Made by a program: the position numbers and the translations under genes
The notes under the pieces: model-generated
What the model saw: only the letters and a program-made list of their open reading frames with translations
Database searches by the model: none
What the model was told of the DNA's origin: nothing
Shown: positions 8,763-16,935 of the stretch, piece by piece
Layout: each line of letters begins with the position of its first letter
How positions within the stretch are numbered: position 1 is the first letter of the stretch
Assembly (NCBI GenBank): GCA_040905965.1
Contig: JBBDQP010000099.1
Location: forward strand, 1 to 64,000
DNA length: 64,000 nucleotides
Direction of reading: 5' to 3'
From: DATHWB01 sp040905965
GTDB lineage: Bacteria > Actinomycetota > Acidimicrobiia > Spongiisociales > ZC4RG35

Positions 8763-9179
8763 TCAGGTCGATCCCAACTCGCTGAGTCGCCGTTCCACAT
8801 CTCTCATACCGAGACCGATCAGGACGAACAGCACGCCCATGCCCGCCGCCATCGCCGCGACTCCGAACGCGAGGATCGACGTGAACAGCGACGCCTGCAG
8901 GAAGGACGACGTCAACGCTGTCTGACGACGCGGGTCATCCCGATCCAGTTCGGCGTAATAGAGGCCGTCGGTGGTCTCCAGCGTGTGCTGTTCGATGATG
9001 TCCGCCTGGCAATACGCCGTGAATGGACCTGCGACCGTGCGCCCCGGTAGACACGCGTCGTCGCCCGTGGTGATTTGCTGGTCCCCCAACGTCGTACTGA
9101 CCACGATCCAGGTTGCTGCCCCGCCCAGGATCAGGGTTACCCCCAGCAGGATCGATGCCACTGATGCGGTCTTCCGCAT
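8763..9179 (-). CDS. Two-helix membrane protein, unknown function
   Basis: A protein of 138 residues. ATG 9179 is chosen because GGAGAGGAG stands about 6 nt upstream. An N-terminal helix (SVASILLGVTLILGGAATWI) and a second near residues 92-122 enclose a loop of about 60 residues with two cysteines (ACLPG, AYCQA), probably outside the cell. I do not recognise the family. It is convergent with moaA, 10 bp apart. Confidence 0.7.
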   Translation of the reverse strand: MRKTASVASILLGVTLILGGAATWIVVSTTLGDQQITTGDDACLPGRTVAGPFTAYCQADIIEQHTLETTDGLYYAELDRDDPRRQTALTSSFLQASLFTSILAFGVAAMAAGMGVLFVLIGLGMRDVERRLSELGST

Positions 9180-9431
9180 GTCGTCTCCTCTCCGGTTCAC
9201 GTCTGACAGTAGACACCAGGCTGTTCACACGAAGGCGCCGATCGCGATTCGGCTGCGATGAGCACCCCGACTGAGCAGCGTCGGGATGAGTTGGAACGTG
9301 GACAGTCCCGACGATGATCGTTGCGATCGCCGCCAACCATATGGGGCCGTCGTCGGCCATCGACGGGTCGTACCTGGGCGCCTCGGTGACGTCGCCTGTT
9401 CCGCTCGACGCGCCCACGCCCATCCGTCGGA

Positions 9432-10013
9432 TCACGGGTTGCCGTACCGGCGGAGCCCCTCGTCGATGTCGGTGGCAGCGTCGGCCGAGAACCAGGACCG
9501 GCCGTCTTCGCCCCAGCCTTCCCACTCCTCTTCGACCACAGGCCGGAAGGAGATGCGGTCGAGGAGGCTCTGGATGCTTCCACCCCCTTCCAACTCGTCT
9601 CGTACCCCATCCATCGCTTGGGTCGGGTAGATGGCACAGGTCGTCTGTCGTATCCCGTCGTCCACCGGCAGGACCGGGAGTGACCCGCCGATGGAGATCA
9701 GCCGAGCGAGGGTGTCGGCGCGGACCCATGGTTGGTCGACGGCGACGACGACAAGGAGCGAGTCGGGGAAGTGTTCGACCGCCGAGGCAAGTCCGGCAAG
9801 GGGACCCTGGTGCGGTGGCCCCGTGTCGGCCAGCGACGGAACAGGGAGGTCGGTCCGGGGCGGACCCACCGCGACCACCTCGTCAACCACCCTGTCCAGG
9901 GCCGCAACCACATGGTCGATCATCGTTGCGGACCCGACGACGACTGTTGCCTTGTCGACCCCCATCCGTGATGAGCGTCCCCCTGCGAGCACGACCCCGA
10001 TCGTTCGAACCAT
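9432..10013 (-). CDS. mobA: Molybdenum cofactor guanylyltransferase
   Basis: MobA, about 193 residues, transfers GMP to molybdopterin to make the guanine dinucleotide cofactor. The nucleotide-binding signature VVLAGGRSSRMGVDKA is at the N-terminus, followed by GPLAGLASA and VVAVDQPWV, where the family has a metal-binding Asp. The start could be ATG 10013 or an in-frame ATG six codons upstream. With moaA it shows that molybdenum or tungsten enzymes are made. The final TGA overlaps a GTG (GTGA) that opens a doubtful small frame into 9180-9434. Confidence 0.85.
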   Translation of the reverse strand: MVRTIGVVLAGGRSSRMGVDKATVVVGSATMIDHVVAALDRVVDEVVAVGPPRTDLPVPSLADTGPPHQGPLAGLASAVEHFPDSLLVVVAVDQPWVRADTLARLISIGGSLPVLPVDDGIRQTTCAIYPTQAMDGVRDELEGGGSIQSLLDRISFRPVVEEEWEGWGEDGRSWFSADAATDIDEGLRRYGNP

Positions 10014-10069
10014 TGGTGCCGATGATGTCACGAATCGAGGGGAGGCGGGCGACGATCGAGGGACGGCCG

Positions 10070-11167
10070 TCAGTGTCGATCCGAAGAAATCTCGGTGCGC
10101 CTGACCGGGAATGTGGCGCCGAGCACTGTCACGAGTTCGGCAGCCGTGTCGTAATAGATCTCCATGATGGCCAGGCCCCGGATCGGCCGGGGGATGCCAA
10201 CCCCTTCGGGAGAGGCCACGAAGACAGGTATCCGCTTGGCCGCGGCGTAGCCGGCCATCACGACCCCGTAGCCGTCGCGCAGGTCGGCGAGTACAAGGGT
10301 GGCGCGATCGATGGCCCGAGAGGTCTCTTGGGCGAGCTCAGCCGGTGACCGCTTGACTTCACCCCACGATTCGAGGTCGCGGGCGGGGCAGAACACGTCG
10401 TAGCCGTCGGCCTCCAGCAGTTCGATGGTCTGGTCGGCATGACGGCGGGCCCCGCTGGTCGAGGGCCCGAGCAGGACCAGGAGGGGCCTCGCGGCAGGCG
10501 CGACGCGCGCTCCCTTGGTGACTCGGTATCCCAGCCACAGGAGGGTCGCGGTGACGGTCAGTTTGAGCGCGAAGTCGCCCTCCTCGCCGAGAGCGAGGAC
10601 AGTCCCCTGAAAGGAGGCGACGAGGGTTCCCGCCAGGATCAGTGCGTTGCCGATGACGATGCGCCGGTTGCTTCGCCAGAAACGGAAGACTGAGACCAAC
10701 GACAGGATGATGAGGATCGACGCGCCCGTCCCTCCCGCGATCGCCGCCAGCAGTCTGGGTCCGAAGCCCTCGGAGAGCGGAGGGAAGATGGCGGAGGGAA
10801 CGCCTGTTGGAGGCAATGGGTTTGTGAATGGCACGGTGGCGGTGAGCGTCACCGAGATCGCCGCGATTGCCGCGACCGCCACCGTCATCACATGGCCCGA
10901 GCGGCGTCCCACCACGAGAAACATGGAACCGAGTGCCAGCACCGGGATGTTGAGGATCGCTCCGAAGAGGAAGAACGTCCGATACGACGTTCCCGTCCAC
11001 CCAACGGTGATGCCGTAGACGAACGCCCACGTGGCGATGGCAAACATCGCGATGCCTGCGCCGTAGGCGGCGACGTGTGGTCGGGGAGACCGTCGGTAGT
11101 CCCGTATCAGGTCGATTGCGAAGACGGTGGACGCGAGTCCGCCGAGTACACCGAGGATGACATCCAT
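10070..11167 (-). CDS. Seven-helix membrane protein fused to a deoxyribosyltransferase-like domain
   Basis: A protein of 365 residues. Residues 1-215 hold about seven transmembrane helices with short loops. Residues of about 225-350 form a soluble alpha/beta domain like the nucleoside 2-deoxyribosyltransferase superfamily: LLVLLGPSTSG, DGYDVFCPARD, then IDRATLVLADLRDG and VMAGYAAAKRIPVFVA. In that superfamily the latter block usually reads ELGYA with a catalytic Glu. Here Glu is replaced by Ala (VMAGYA), so catalysis is doubtful and a ligand-sensing role is possible. TAGCGT lies 8 nt before the ATG, suggesting a leaderless mRNA. The joint architecture is unusual. Confidence 0.7.
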   Translation of the reverse strand: MDVILGVLGGLASTVFAIDLIRDYRRSPRPHVAAYGAGIAMFAIATWAFVYGITVGWTGTSYRTFFLFGAILNIPVLALGSMFLVVGRRSGHVMTVAVAAIAAISVTLTATVPFTNPLPPTGVPSAIFPPLSEGFGPRLLAAIAGGTGASILIILSLVSVFRFWRSNRRIVIGNALILAGTLVASFQGTVLALGEEGDFALKLTVTATLLWLGYRVTKGARVAPAARPLLVLLGPSTSGARRHADQTIELLEADGYDVFCPARDLESWGEVKRSPAELAQETSRAIDRATLVLADLRDGYGVVMAGYAAAKRIPVFVASPEGVGIPRPIRGLAIMEIYYDTAAELVTVLGATFPVRRTEISSDRH

Positions 11168-11178
11168 CGACCCCGACG

Positions 11179-12210
11179 CTAGTTCGGTTGTTTCCCCGGG
11201 AACGTCGAGGCAGCCTCCACTGAAATCTCGACGTGGTCGCCGAGTTCGAGGAGCGGCGTGGGTCCGAGCCGGGCGCGCAGGGCCGACCCGTCAGGAAGTC
11301 CGACCGTGACGAGCTGGTCATGACCGAAGAATTCCCGCTTGCGCACGACCGCCGCGCCATCGGGCACGGGCCGGAGCATGACCGATTCGGGTCGGATCAT
11401 CACTGTCACCGCACCATCGTGGTGGCTGGGAAATGTGCCTGCCGCTGTGGCGACCTTGCCGTCGGTGGCCCGACCCGGGAGGAAGTCGGCATCGCCGAGG
11501 AACGACGCCACCCAGGTGTCGGCGGGGAAGTGGTAGAGCTCTGCCGGCGAGCCCGCCTGGACCACGCGGCCGTCGTGCATGACTGCGACGACATCGGACA
11601 GGGAGAGGGCCTCTTCCTGATCGTGAGTGACGAAGATGGCGGTGCTTCCGCTCCGGCGAAGGATCTCGGCGACTTCATCGCGAACTCGCGCACGGAGTGC
11701 GGCGTCGAGGTTCGAGAACGGCTCGTCGAGGAGAATCACACCGGGATCGGGCGCGAGTGCCCGGGCCAAGGCAACCCGTTGCTGTTCTCCACCCGAGAGC
11801 TCGTGGGGAAGCCGTTCGGCCTTACCGGTCAGGCCAACGAGGTCGAGCACCTGCGCCACCCGTTCACGACGTTGCTTCTTCTCGACGCCGTATCCGACGT
11901 TTCTCCCAACGGTGAGATGCGGGAACAGCGCATAGTCTTGGAAGACCATGCCGACCCGTCGGCGTTCGGCGGGAACGAAGACGTCGGGCGAGACCACGGT
12001 CTGTCCCCCGATCTCGATGCTTCCTCTGTCCGGACGGTCGAACCCGGCGATGAGCCGCAAGGCTGTGGTCTTTCCCGATCCCGAGGGTCCGAGGAGGGTC
12101 ATCAGCGATCCGGTCGGCACGTCGAGATCCATCCCCACCAGGGCGGGCGTGTCCCCGAACCATCGCTCGATCCCACGCATGCTGATGGCGATGTTCTCGG
12201 TGGTTGTCAT
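11179..12210 (-). CDS. fbpC: Ferric iron ABC transporter ATP-binding protein
   Basis: FbpC-like ATPase, 343 residues. The motifs are Walker A GPSGSGKTT, Q-loop VFQDYALFPH, signature LSGGEQQR, Walker B VILLDEPFSNLD and H-loop VTHDQEEA. A TOBE-like C-terminal domain with MIRPESVMLRP follows. It would power uptake of Fe(III) captured by FbpA. The start is fixed by overlap with fbpB (ATG 12210 against a stop at 12207). The longer open frame that continues upstream is a shadow of fbpB. Confidence 0.92.
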   Translation of the reverse strand: MTTTENIAISMRGIERWFGDTPALVGMDLDVPTGSLMTLLGPSGSGKTTALRLIAGFDRPDRGSIEIGGQTVVSPDVFVPAERRRVGMVFQDYALFPHLTVGRNVGYGVEKKQRRERVAQVLDLVGLTGKAERLPHELSGGEQQRVALARALAPDPGVILLDEPFSNLDAALRARVRDEVAEILRRSGSTAIFVTHDQEEALSLSDVVAVMHDGRVVQAGSPAELYHFPADTWVASFLGDADFLPGRATDGKVATAAGTFPSHHDGAVTVMIRPESVMLRPVPDGAAVVRKREFFGHDQLVTVGLPDGSALRARLGPTPLLELGDHVEISVEAASTFPGKQPN

Positions 12211-13823
12211 CGGTGGAGGTCTCTCGTGACGAGGAGGTAGAGCGGGACGGCGGAGATCCCGACCAGGACGAGAGCCGCAACGCTCGCCTGAGTGTAGAAG
12301 AGCTCCGAGGACGCACTCCAGATGCGAACCGCGAGCGTTTCGAAGCCGGTCGGCCGCAGCAACAGCGTGGCGGGGAGTTCCTTCATCACAGTGAGGAAGA
12401 CAAGGGCACCACCGGCGACGATCGACCGCCATACGAGCGGGAGGGTGATCCGCCGCAGGGTGGCGAGGCTGCCGGACCCAAGGCTTCGACTCGCCTCCTC
12501 CAGGCTGGGCCCCACCTGACGAAGTCCCGCTTGGGTGGCGGCGAGTGCTTGCGGCAGGAACATCGCCACGTACGCCACGACGAGCAACATCACCGTCTGG
12601 TAGACGGCTGGTGCATACCGGATGGATAGCACCAGGAAGCCCAGGCCCACGGCCAGATGAGGCAGCGAGTAGGCCGACCAGCTGATGGACTCCAGCAGCC
12701 GTGCCGACCGGCTCGGATGGCGCACCGTGAGGATGGCGACCGGGATCGCGGCGCATGCGGTGACCATCGCCGCAACCAGGGCCACTCCGGCCGATCGCGA
12801 CGCCTCCGTCCACACCGGGTCGAACGTGTTCCCCAGTGCGACACCCCGGCCCGCCCACCAGACGAGGGTGACCAGTGGGAGTATCAGCGCAGCGGTCACG
12901 AGAGTGGCGAGGAACCCGTATCCGGCGACGCGGGCTCCTCCGCGCAGAGCGACTCGTTCCGGCGGACGAGTTGCCCGCCGTGCTGCCAACGAAGCTCGCC
13001 CGCGATTGCGTTGCTCGGCGATGACCAGCACCAGCGCCCCAAGGACCAGGATCCCGGAGAGAAAGAGTGAGGGTGTGATGTCGAGCCGGCCACGGAACTG
13101 GGTGTAGATGGCGCGTGTGAATGTCTCGTACCTGAGCAGTGAAACGGCGCCGAAGTCGGAGATGACGTACAGCGCAACCAAGAGCGACGAACTCAGGAGC
13201 GCAGGCCGCAACTGCGGAAGAACCACGGCAGACAGCGTGCGTCGTCGTGATGCCCCGAGACCTCGTGACGCCTCCTCCAATGTCGGGTCCATCCGCTGCA
13301 GGCTCGGGGTCGCGATCAGGTGGACGTAGGAGAAGTTCCACAGGCTCAATGCACCCCACGCCGCCCAGAACCCGTTGAACACACCCAGCTTGGGCAGTCC
13401 GATCTCCGCCAGTGCGAGCGACACTACGCCTCCGTTTCCCGACGCCCCGAGCATTGCCAGTGCGCCGACGTAGGAGGGGATGACCAATGGCAGGCTCACC
13501 AGCATCGACCACATTCCTCGGCCCGCCAGGTCGGTCCTCGTCGTGAGCCATGCCGTCGTCGTGCCCAATGCCAGGGCGGTGACGGTCACCGTCACCACGA
13601 GGAGGGCGGTTGATGCAAAGAGCTCGACCAGGCGGGCGGTGGGGATTCCGCCCGCATCGAACCCGCCGGGTCGCACGACCGTCCACAGGAGGTGAACGAT
13701 CGGTGCCGCGCCCGGCACGGTGACCGCGATCGCCGCTGCCCACAACACGGCCGAAGCCCTCCGTCTCTTGCGGACGGAGGGCTTCGGGGTCGTGATGACC
13801 GTGGGAGGAGTCACGGTCGCCAT
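12207..13823 (-). CDS. fbpB: Ferric iron ABC transporter permease
   Basis: FbpB-type double permease, 538 residues, with about 12 helices and two copies of the ABC permease EAA loop (MDPTLEEASRGLGASRRRTL and VGPSLEEASRSLGSGSLATL). This is the usual fused layout of Fe(III)/thiamine-type importers. The start overlaps the fbpA stop by one base and the end overlaps fbpC by four, so the three are one operon. Confidence 0.93.
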   Translation of the reverse strand: MATVTPPTVITTPKPSVRKRRRASAVLWAAAIAVTVPGAAPIVHLLWTVVRPGGFDAGGIPTARLVELFASTALLVVTVTVTALALGTTTAWLTTRTDLAGRGMWSMLVSLPLVIPSYVGALAMLGASGNGGVVSLALAEIGLPKLGVFNGFWAAWGALSLWNFSYVHLIATPSLQRMDPTLEEASRGLGASRRRTLSAVVLPQLRPALLSSSLLVALYVISDFGAVSLLRYETFTRAIYTQFRGRLDITPSLFLSGILVLGALVLVIAEQRNRGRASLAARRATRPPERVALRGGARVAGYGFLATLVTAALILPLVTLVWWAGRGVALGNTFDPVWTEASRSAGVALVAAMVTACAAIPVAILTVRHPSRSARLLESISWSAYSLPHLAVGLGFLVLSIRYAPAVYQTVMLLVVAYVAMFLPQALAATQAGLRQVGPSLEEASRSLGSGSLATLRRITLPLVWRSIVAGGALVFLTVMKELPATLLLRPTGFETLAVRIWSASSELFYTQASVAALVLVGISAVPLYLLVTRDLHR

Positions 13824-14920
13824 CAGGTCAGGCCGGCCTCCGCAATGAGTCGCAGAGCGGGCTCGAGGGTGTCGGCCGTGTCGGTGAGGCTGATGTCGAG
13901 TGTCGGGAGCTCAGCGAGCGGGAGTTGGCCTTCGGGGCCACCTACCCCTGCGATGAGCGGATATTCGAACAACGTGAGGAAGTGCGCTTGGGATTCGGAT
14001 GACAGCAGGTGTCTGATGAACTCCGCCGCCGCCTCCGGCTGATCGCTGCTCGCCAGTACTCCGGCTCCGGCGGCCATCACGAGTCCACCCGGATCTCCTG
14101 ACGGGAAGAAGTGGTTGGCGGCGGGGACATCTCCTAGTTGGGCAATCCGCTGCAGCAGGTAGTAGTGATTGACGAGTCCTGCTTCGAGGTCACCGGCGAC
14201 GACGGCATCCACGATCGGGCCGTTGCCGTCGAAGATCACCGGATCGTTGGCGGCAATTCCCTGCAACCACTCGAGGGTCCGCTCTTCGCCCTCTGCCAGC
14301 ACCATTCCCGTGACGAACGCCACGAATGATCCGTTGGTGGGTGCGACGCCGAAACGTCCGTTCCACTCCGGTTCGACGAGGTCAAAGACGCTGGCGGGGA
14401 GTTCGTCGGTCGAGACGAGGTCGGTGTTGTAGACCAGCACCCGGCTGCGTCCGGTGATCCCCACCCACCGGCCGTCGTCATCTGCATACCGGGGTTCAAC
14501 TAGTGCGAGGACGTCGGATGGGAGTTCGGTGAGCAGTCCCTGTTTGGCGATGCCACCAATGAAGGCGGGATCCTGTGCCCAGAACACATCGGCCGGGGTG
14601 GATTCTCCTTCGGCTGTGAGCGTGGTCGCGAGTTCGCCGGTTCCGGCGTAGCGGACGTCGACTTCGATCCCGGTCTCGGCTGTGAAGGAGTCGATCACCG
14701 GCTGAACGAACTTCTCGTTTCGTCCCGAGTAGAGAACGAGCGGCTCGTCGGGTTCTGCCTCCGAGGTGGTCGTGGTCTCGGCTGCGGTCGTCGTGGTTTC
14801 GGCTGCGGTGGTCGTGGTTTCGGCTGCGGTGGTCGCGGTCGTCTCCTCGGACGCACCTGTGCCACCGCATGCGCCGAGCACCAGCCCGAGCACCAGCATC
14901 AATCCCGTCAGTCGTCGCAT
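13823..14920 (-). CDS. fbpA: Ferric iron-binding lipoprotein
   Basis: A solute-binding lipoprotein of 365 residues. The signal peptide ends in the lipobox LGAC (Cys18). A threonine-rich linker (residues 24-52) made of a seven-residue AAETTTT repeat follows, then a binding domain starting LVLYSGRNEKFVQPV. The paired tyrosines NHYY (253-254) match the Fe(III)-ligand pair of FbpA proteins, which supports iron as the cargo. It is the first gene of the fbpABC operon. The promoter region holds two palindromes (14960-14983 and 15000-15017). Confidence 0.93.
   Translation of the reverse strand: MRRLTGLMLVLGLVLGACGGTGASEETTATTAAETTTTAAETTTTAAETTTTSEAEPDEPLVLYSGRNEKFVQPVIDSFTAETGIEVDVRYAGTGELATTLTAEGESTPADVFWAQDPAFIGGIAKQGLLTELPSDVLALVEPRYADDDGRWVGITGRSRVLVYNTDLVSTDELPASVFDLVEPEWNGRFGVAPTNGSFVAFVTGMVLAEGEERTLEWLQGIAANDPVIFDGNGPIVDAVVAGDLEAGLVNHYYLLQRIAQLGDVPAANHFFPSGDPGGLVMAAGAGVLASSDQPEAAAEFIRHLLSSESQAHFLTLFEYPLIAGVGGPEGQLPLAELPTLDISLTDTADTLEPALRLIAEAGLT
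14768..14831 (-). repeat. 21-bp tandem repeat coding the FbpA linker
   Basis: Three copies of a 21-bp unit (period seen at CGGCTGCGGT starting 14779, 14800 and 14821) encode the AAETTTT linker of the lipoprotein. The copies are nearly identical in DNA, so the linker length may vary between strains by slippage. Confidence 0.8.
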
Positions 14921-14959
14921 TTTCTGCGCCCTTTCGTGTGGTTCGAAGCGGCACGTTAA

Positions 14960-14983
14960 TTTGCACTACCAGGATAGTGCAAA
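14960..14983. promoter_or_regulatory. Perfect inverted repeat, probable operator of fbpABC
   Basis: Nine-base arms TTTGCACTA and TAGTGCAAA are separated by CCAGGA, and the arms match perfectly. Read on the minus strand, a possible promoter for fbpA (CTGACT, 17 nt, TATCCT) places its -10 hexamer inside the repeat, so a bound protein would block transcription. The adjacent DtxR/MntR-family gene is the natural candidate regulator. The sequence is not the classical IdeR box. Confidence 0.6.
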
Positions 14984-14999
14984 CTCTCCTTACAGTCAG

Positions 15000-15017
15000 C
15001 GTTAGGGTTGGCTAACG
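15000..15017. promoter_or_regulatory. IdeR/DtxR-box-like inverted repeat
   Basis: CGTTAG-GGTTGG-CTAACG, with perfect six-base arms. TTAGGGTTGGCTAAC matches 13 of the first 15 positions of the known IdeR/DtxR consensus TTAGGTTAGGCTAAC. It lies between fbpA and the metalloregulator gene and could control either or both. The assignment rests on similarity to the published consensus. Confidence 0.55.
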
Positions 15018-15137
15018 AGCCTTGTTGCAGCGTACCGAACCTAGGGACTGTGGGATGGGGGATCTCGCCCGGAGATGTGCTCTGGTTCGGAGGCGTCGCA
15101 GAAACCGGAGCGCCTGGGTGCGGGTAGGATCAAGTTT

Positions 15138-15836
15138 GTGACTGATGTGACCGATGTGACCGAGGCTGGGGCTGGGGCTGGCGACGTGACCCAGTACCGC
15201 ACTCCCTACCGCGAGTACGCCGCCGCCATCTACGAACTGGCCGAGGCAGATCTTCCGGTCATCCAGGCACGGATCGCCGAGTGGCTGGGGGTATCCCGAC
15301 CGTCAGTCTCCGAGATGATCCATCGGATGTCAGATGACGGCCTGGTCGACATCGGCGACGAGATCACCTTGACCGAGTCTGGACTGCACCTCGCCGAGGT
15401 GGTCGTGCGCCGCCACCGCCTTGCCGAGCGATTCCTGACTGAGGTTCTTGGTCTGCCATGGGTGAGAGTCCACGAGGAAGCCGAGGTCTGGGAGCACGCC
15501 ATTTCGGATCAGGTGGAGAAGGCGATGTGGGAGAAGTTGAGCGACCCGAAGACCTGCCCCCACGGGAACCCGATCCCAGGGGCCGGTTACAAGGCTCCGG
15601 CGGTCGAGCCGCTGGCGGCCGTCACGGATCGGGTGGCGGTGCTGGAGCGAATCTCCGAAGAGCTCGAACTCGACGACGAGATCATGGACTTCCTCGACAC
15701 GAACGGTCTCCGACCCGGAGCAAATGTCGAAACAGTGGCGCGTACCCCAGACGGCACGATCACCGTTCGCGTGAACGACGACCATCAGGTGGGACTGGGG
15801 CCTTTCATCGCCGACCGCGTGTTCGTCGTTCGCTGA
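15138..15836 (+). CDS. DtxR/MntR-family metal-dependent repressor
   Basis: A protein of 232 residues with the full DtxR plan: winged helix (residues 20-80), metal-binding dimerisation domain to about 155, and an SH3-like C-terminal domain (180-232). Aligned to DtxR, most metal ligands are kept (His93, Glu97, His112, Glu119, His120). Two are changed: Met10 becomes Glu26 and Cys102 becomes Glu116. Carboxylates at these places are the mark of Mn-type MntR rather than iron-type IdeR, so manganese sensing is possible. TAGGAT stands 7 nt before the GTG, suggesting a leaderless transcript. It is divergent from fbpABC. Confidence 0.9.
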   Translation: MTDVTDVTEAGAGAGDVTQYRTPYREYAAAIYELAEADLPVIQARIAEWLGVSRPSVSEMIHRMSDDGLVDIGDEITLTESGLHLAEVVVRRHRLAERFLTEVLGLPWVRVHEEAEVWEHAISDQVEKAMWEKLSDPKTCPHGNPIPGAGYKAPAVEPLAAVTDRVAVLERISEELELDDEIMDFLDTNGLRPGANVETVARTPDGTITVRVNDDHQVGLGPFIADRVFVVR

Positions 15837-15840
15837 CGGG

Positions 15841-16923
15841 TCAGCCGATCAGGAGCGGGATCTCGACTTCGGCCCGGCTGAGTCCACCGTGATATCCCAC
15901 GAGCCGCTTGTCGAAACCGCGCGGCAACAGCAAGGTGTCATCCGCCGCCAACGCCACCAGATCCGGCATGCGCTCGTTCAATTCCGGGTGAGGGCTGTCA
16001 TCGAAGCCGAACCAGTCGGAGAACTCCTCGGCGGCGAAGAGCCGCGCCCCCGTACCGGCGAGTAGTTCCGCTGCTTTCGCGGCGTCGCCTCGAGCCATCA
16101 GCGCGCGGGAGTCGCCGAACCAGGTGAGCGAGTCCATGGACTGGTCGCGGAGGAGGAGTTTGCCCGACTCCCGGTAGTCGAGGTGGCCATGGTCGGCGGT
16201 TCCCACCAATGGTCCCGCAACTCGCTCGCGGAGGCGTTGCCACAGCCGCGCTGCGTCTGTCACCGCGTGCCGGTATGCCGCACTCGATCGGCCGCTGACG
16301 TGGGCAGCGACATCGACGTCGGGCCAATAGGCGAACACGAACCGTCCCGGCTCAGACGCCAACTGGGCCGTGGCGTCGATCCACTCCGACTTCGACCAGA
16401 CGGCCTCGAATCGGCAGCCGCGGTACAGCGCAGTGGACAGTGGCGATCCCGCGAACCCCCCGGGTTGGACGGTGATCGGCTCGATCCCCGCCGCCCGCAG
16501 CCGTTCCCAGAGCGTCTGGCCAGGAATGAAGGCCTCGTACTGGGTCCGGACGGGCTGTCCGGCCGGGGTCACGAACTTGAGGACGTTGGCAACGACGCCT
16601 TCGCTCGGGAGCCACATGAGATGGCCGAGCACCCCGTGTCCCCGCGCGGTTCGGCCGCTCGCCACCGAGGCGAGGCTGACTGTCGTCGTAGTTGGGAAGG
16701 GAGCGTGGAGAACTGCCTTGAGAGAACCGGCGAACTCGTCGACACCCACCGCCTGGGACGCCCCGAGCCCGTCGAAGAGAACGAGACACACGCTGTCGCC
16801 GTCTGGGACGAGTTCGGCCAAGTCGGCGTCGAGGTGATCTGCCAGGGACGACCCGGTGAGCCTTCGCTCGATATCGGCAATGAGGTTGACCAGGCCGCGG
16901 CCGGTCGTCGATGGGATCAGCAT
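15841..16923 (-). CDS. Alkaline phosphatase superfamily phosphodiesterase
   Basis: A protein of 360 residues of the type I phosphodiesterase/nucleotide pyrophosphatase group. Metal and nucleophile motifs are in order: CLVLFDGLG (Asp), FPTTTTVSLAS (the nucleophile Thr region), YWPDVDVAAH, TADHGH and GYHGGLS. There is no signal peptide, so it appears cytoplasmic. The substrate is unknown. It follows the anchored protein at 16936-17970 by 12 nt and probably shares its transcript. Confidence 0.85.
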   Translation of the reverse strand: MLIPSTTGRGLVNLIADIERRLTGSSLADHLDADLAELVPDGDSVCLVLFDGLGASQAVGVDEFAGSLKAVLHAPFPTTTTVSLASVASGRTARGHGVLGHLMWLPSEGVVANVLKFVTPAGQPVRTQYEAFIPGQTLWERLRAAGIEPITVQPGGFAGSPLSTALYRGCRFEAVWSKSEWIDATAQLASEPGRFVFAYWPDVDVAAHVSGRSSAAYRHAVTDAARLWQRLRERVAGPLVGTADHGHLDYRESGKLLLRDQSMDSLTWFGDSRALMARGDAAKAAELLAGTGARLFAAEEFSDWFGFDDSPHPELNERMPDLVALAADDTLLLPRGFDKRLVGYHGGLSRAEVEIPLLIG

Positions 16924-16935
16924 TGGTGGTCGGAG

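Noticed and set aside
12211..13743. Upstream continuation of the fbpC frame, giving an 854-residue protein
   Set aside because: The extra part lies wholly within fbpB in another frame and has no domain. The ATG at 12210 with the operon overlap gives a normal FbpC.
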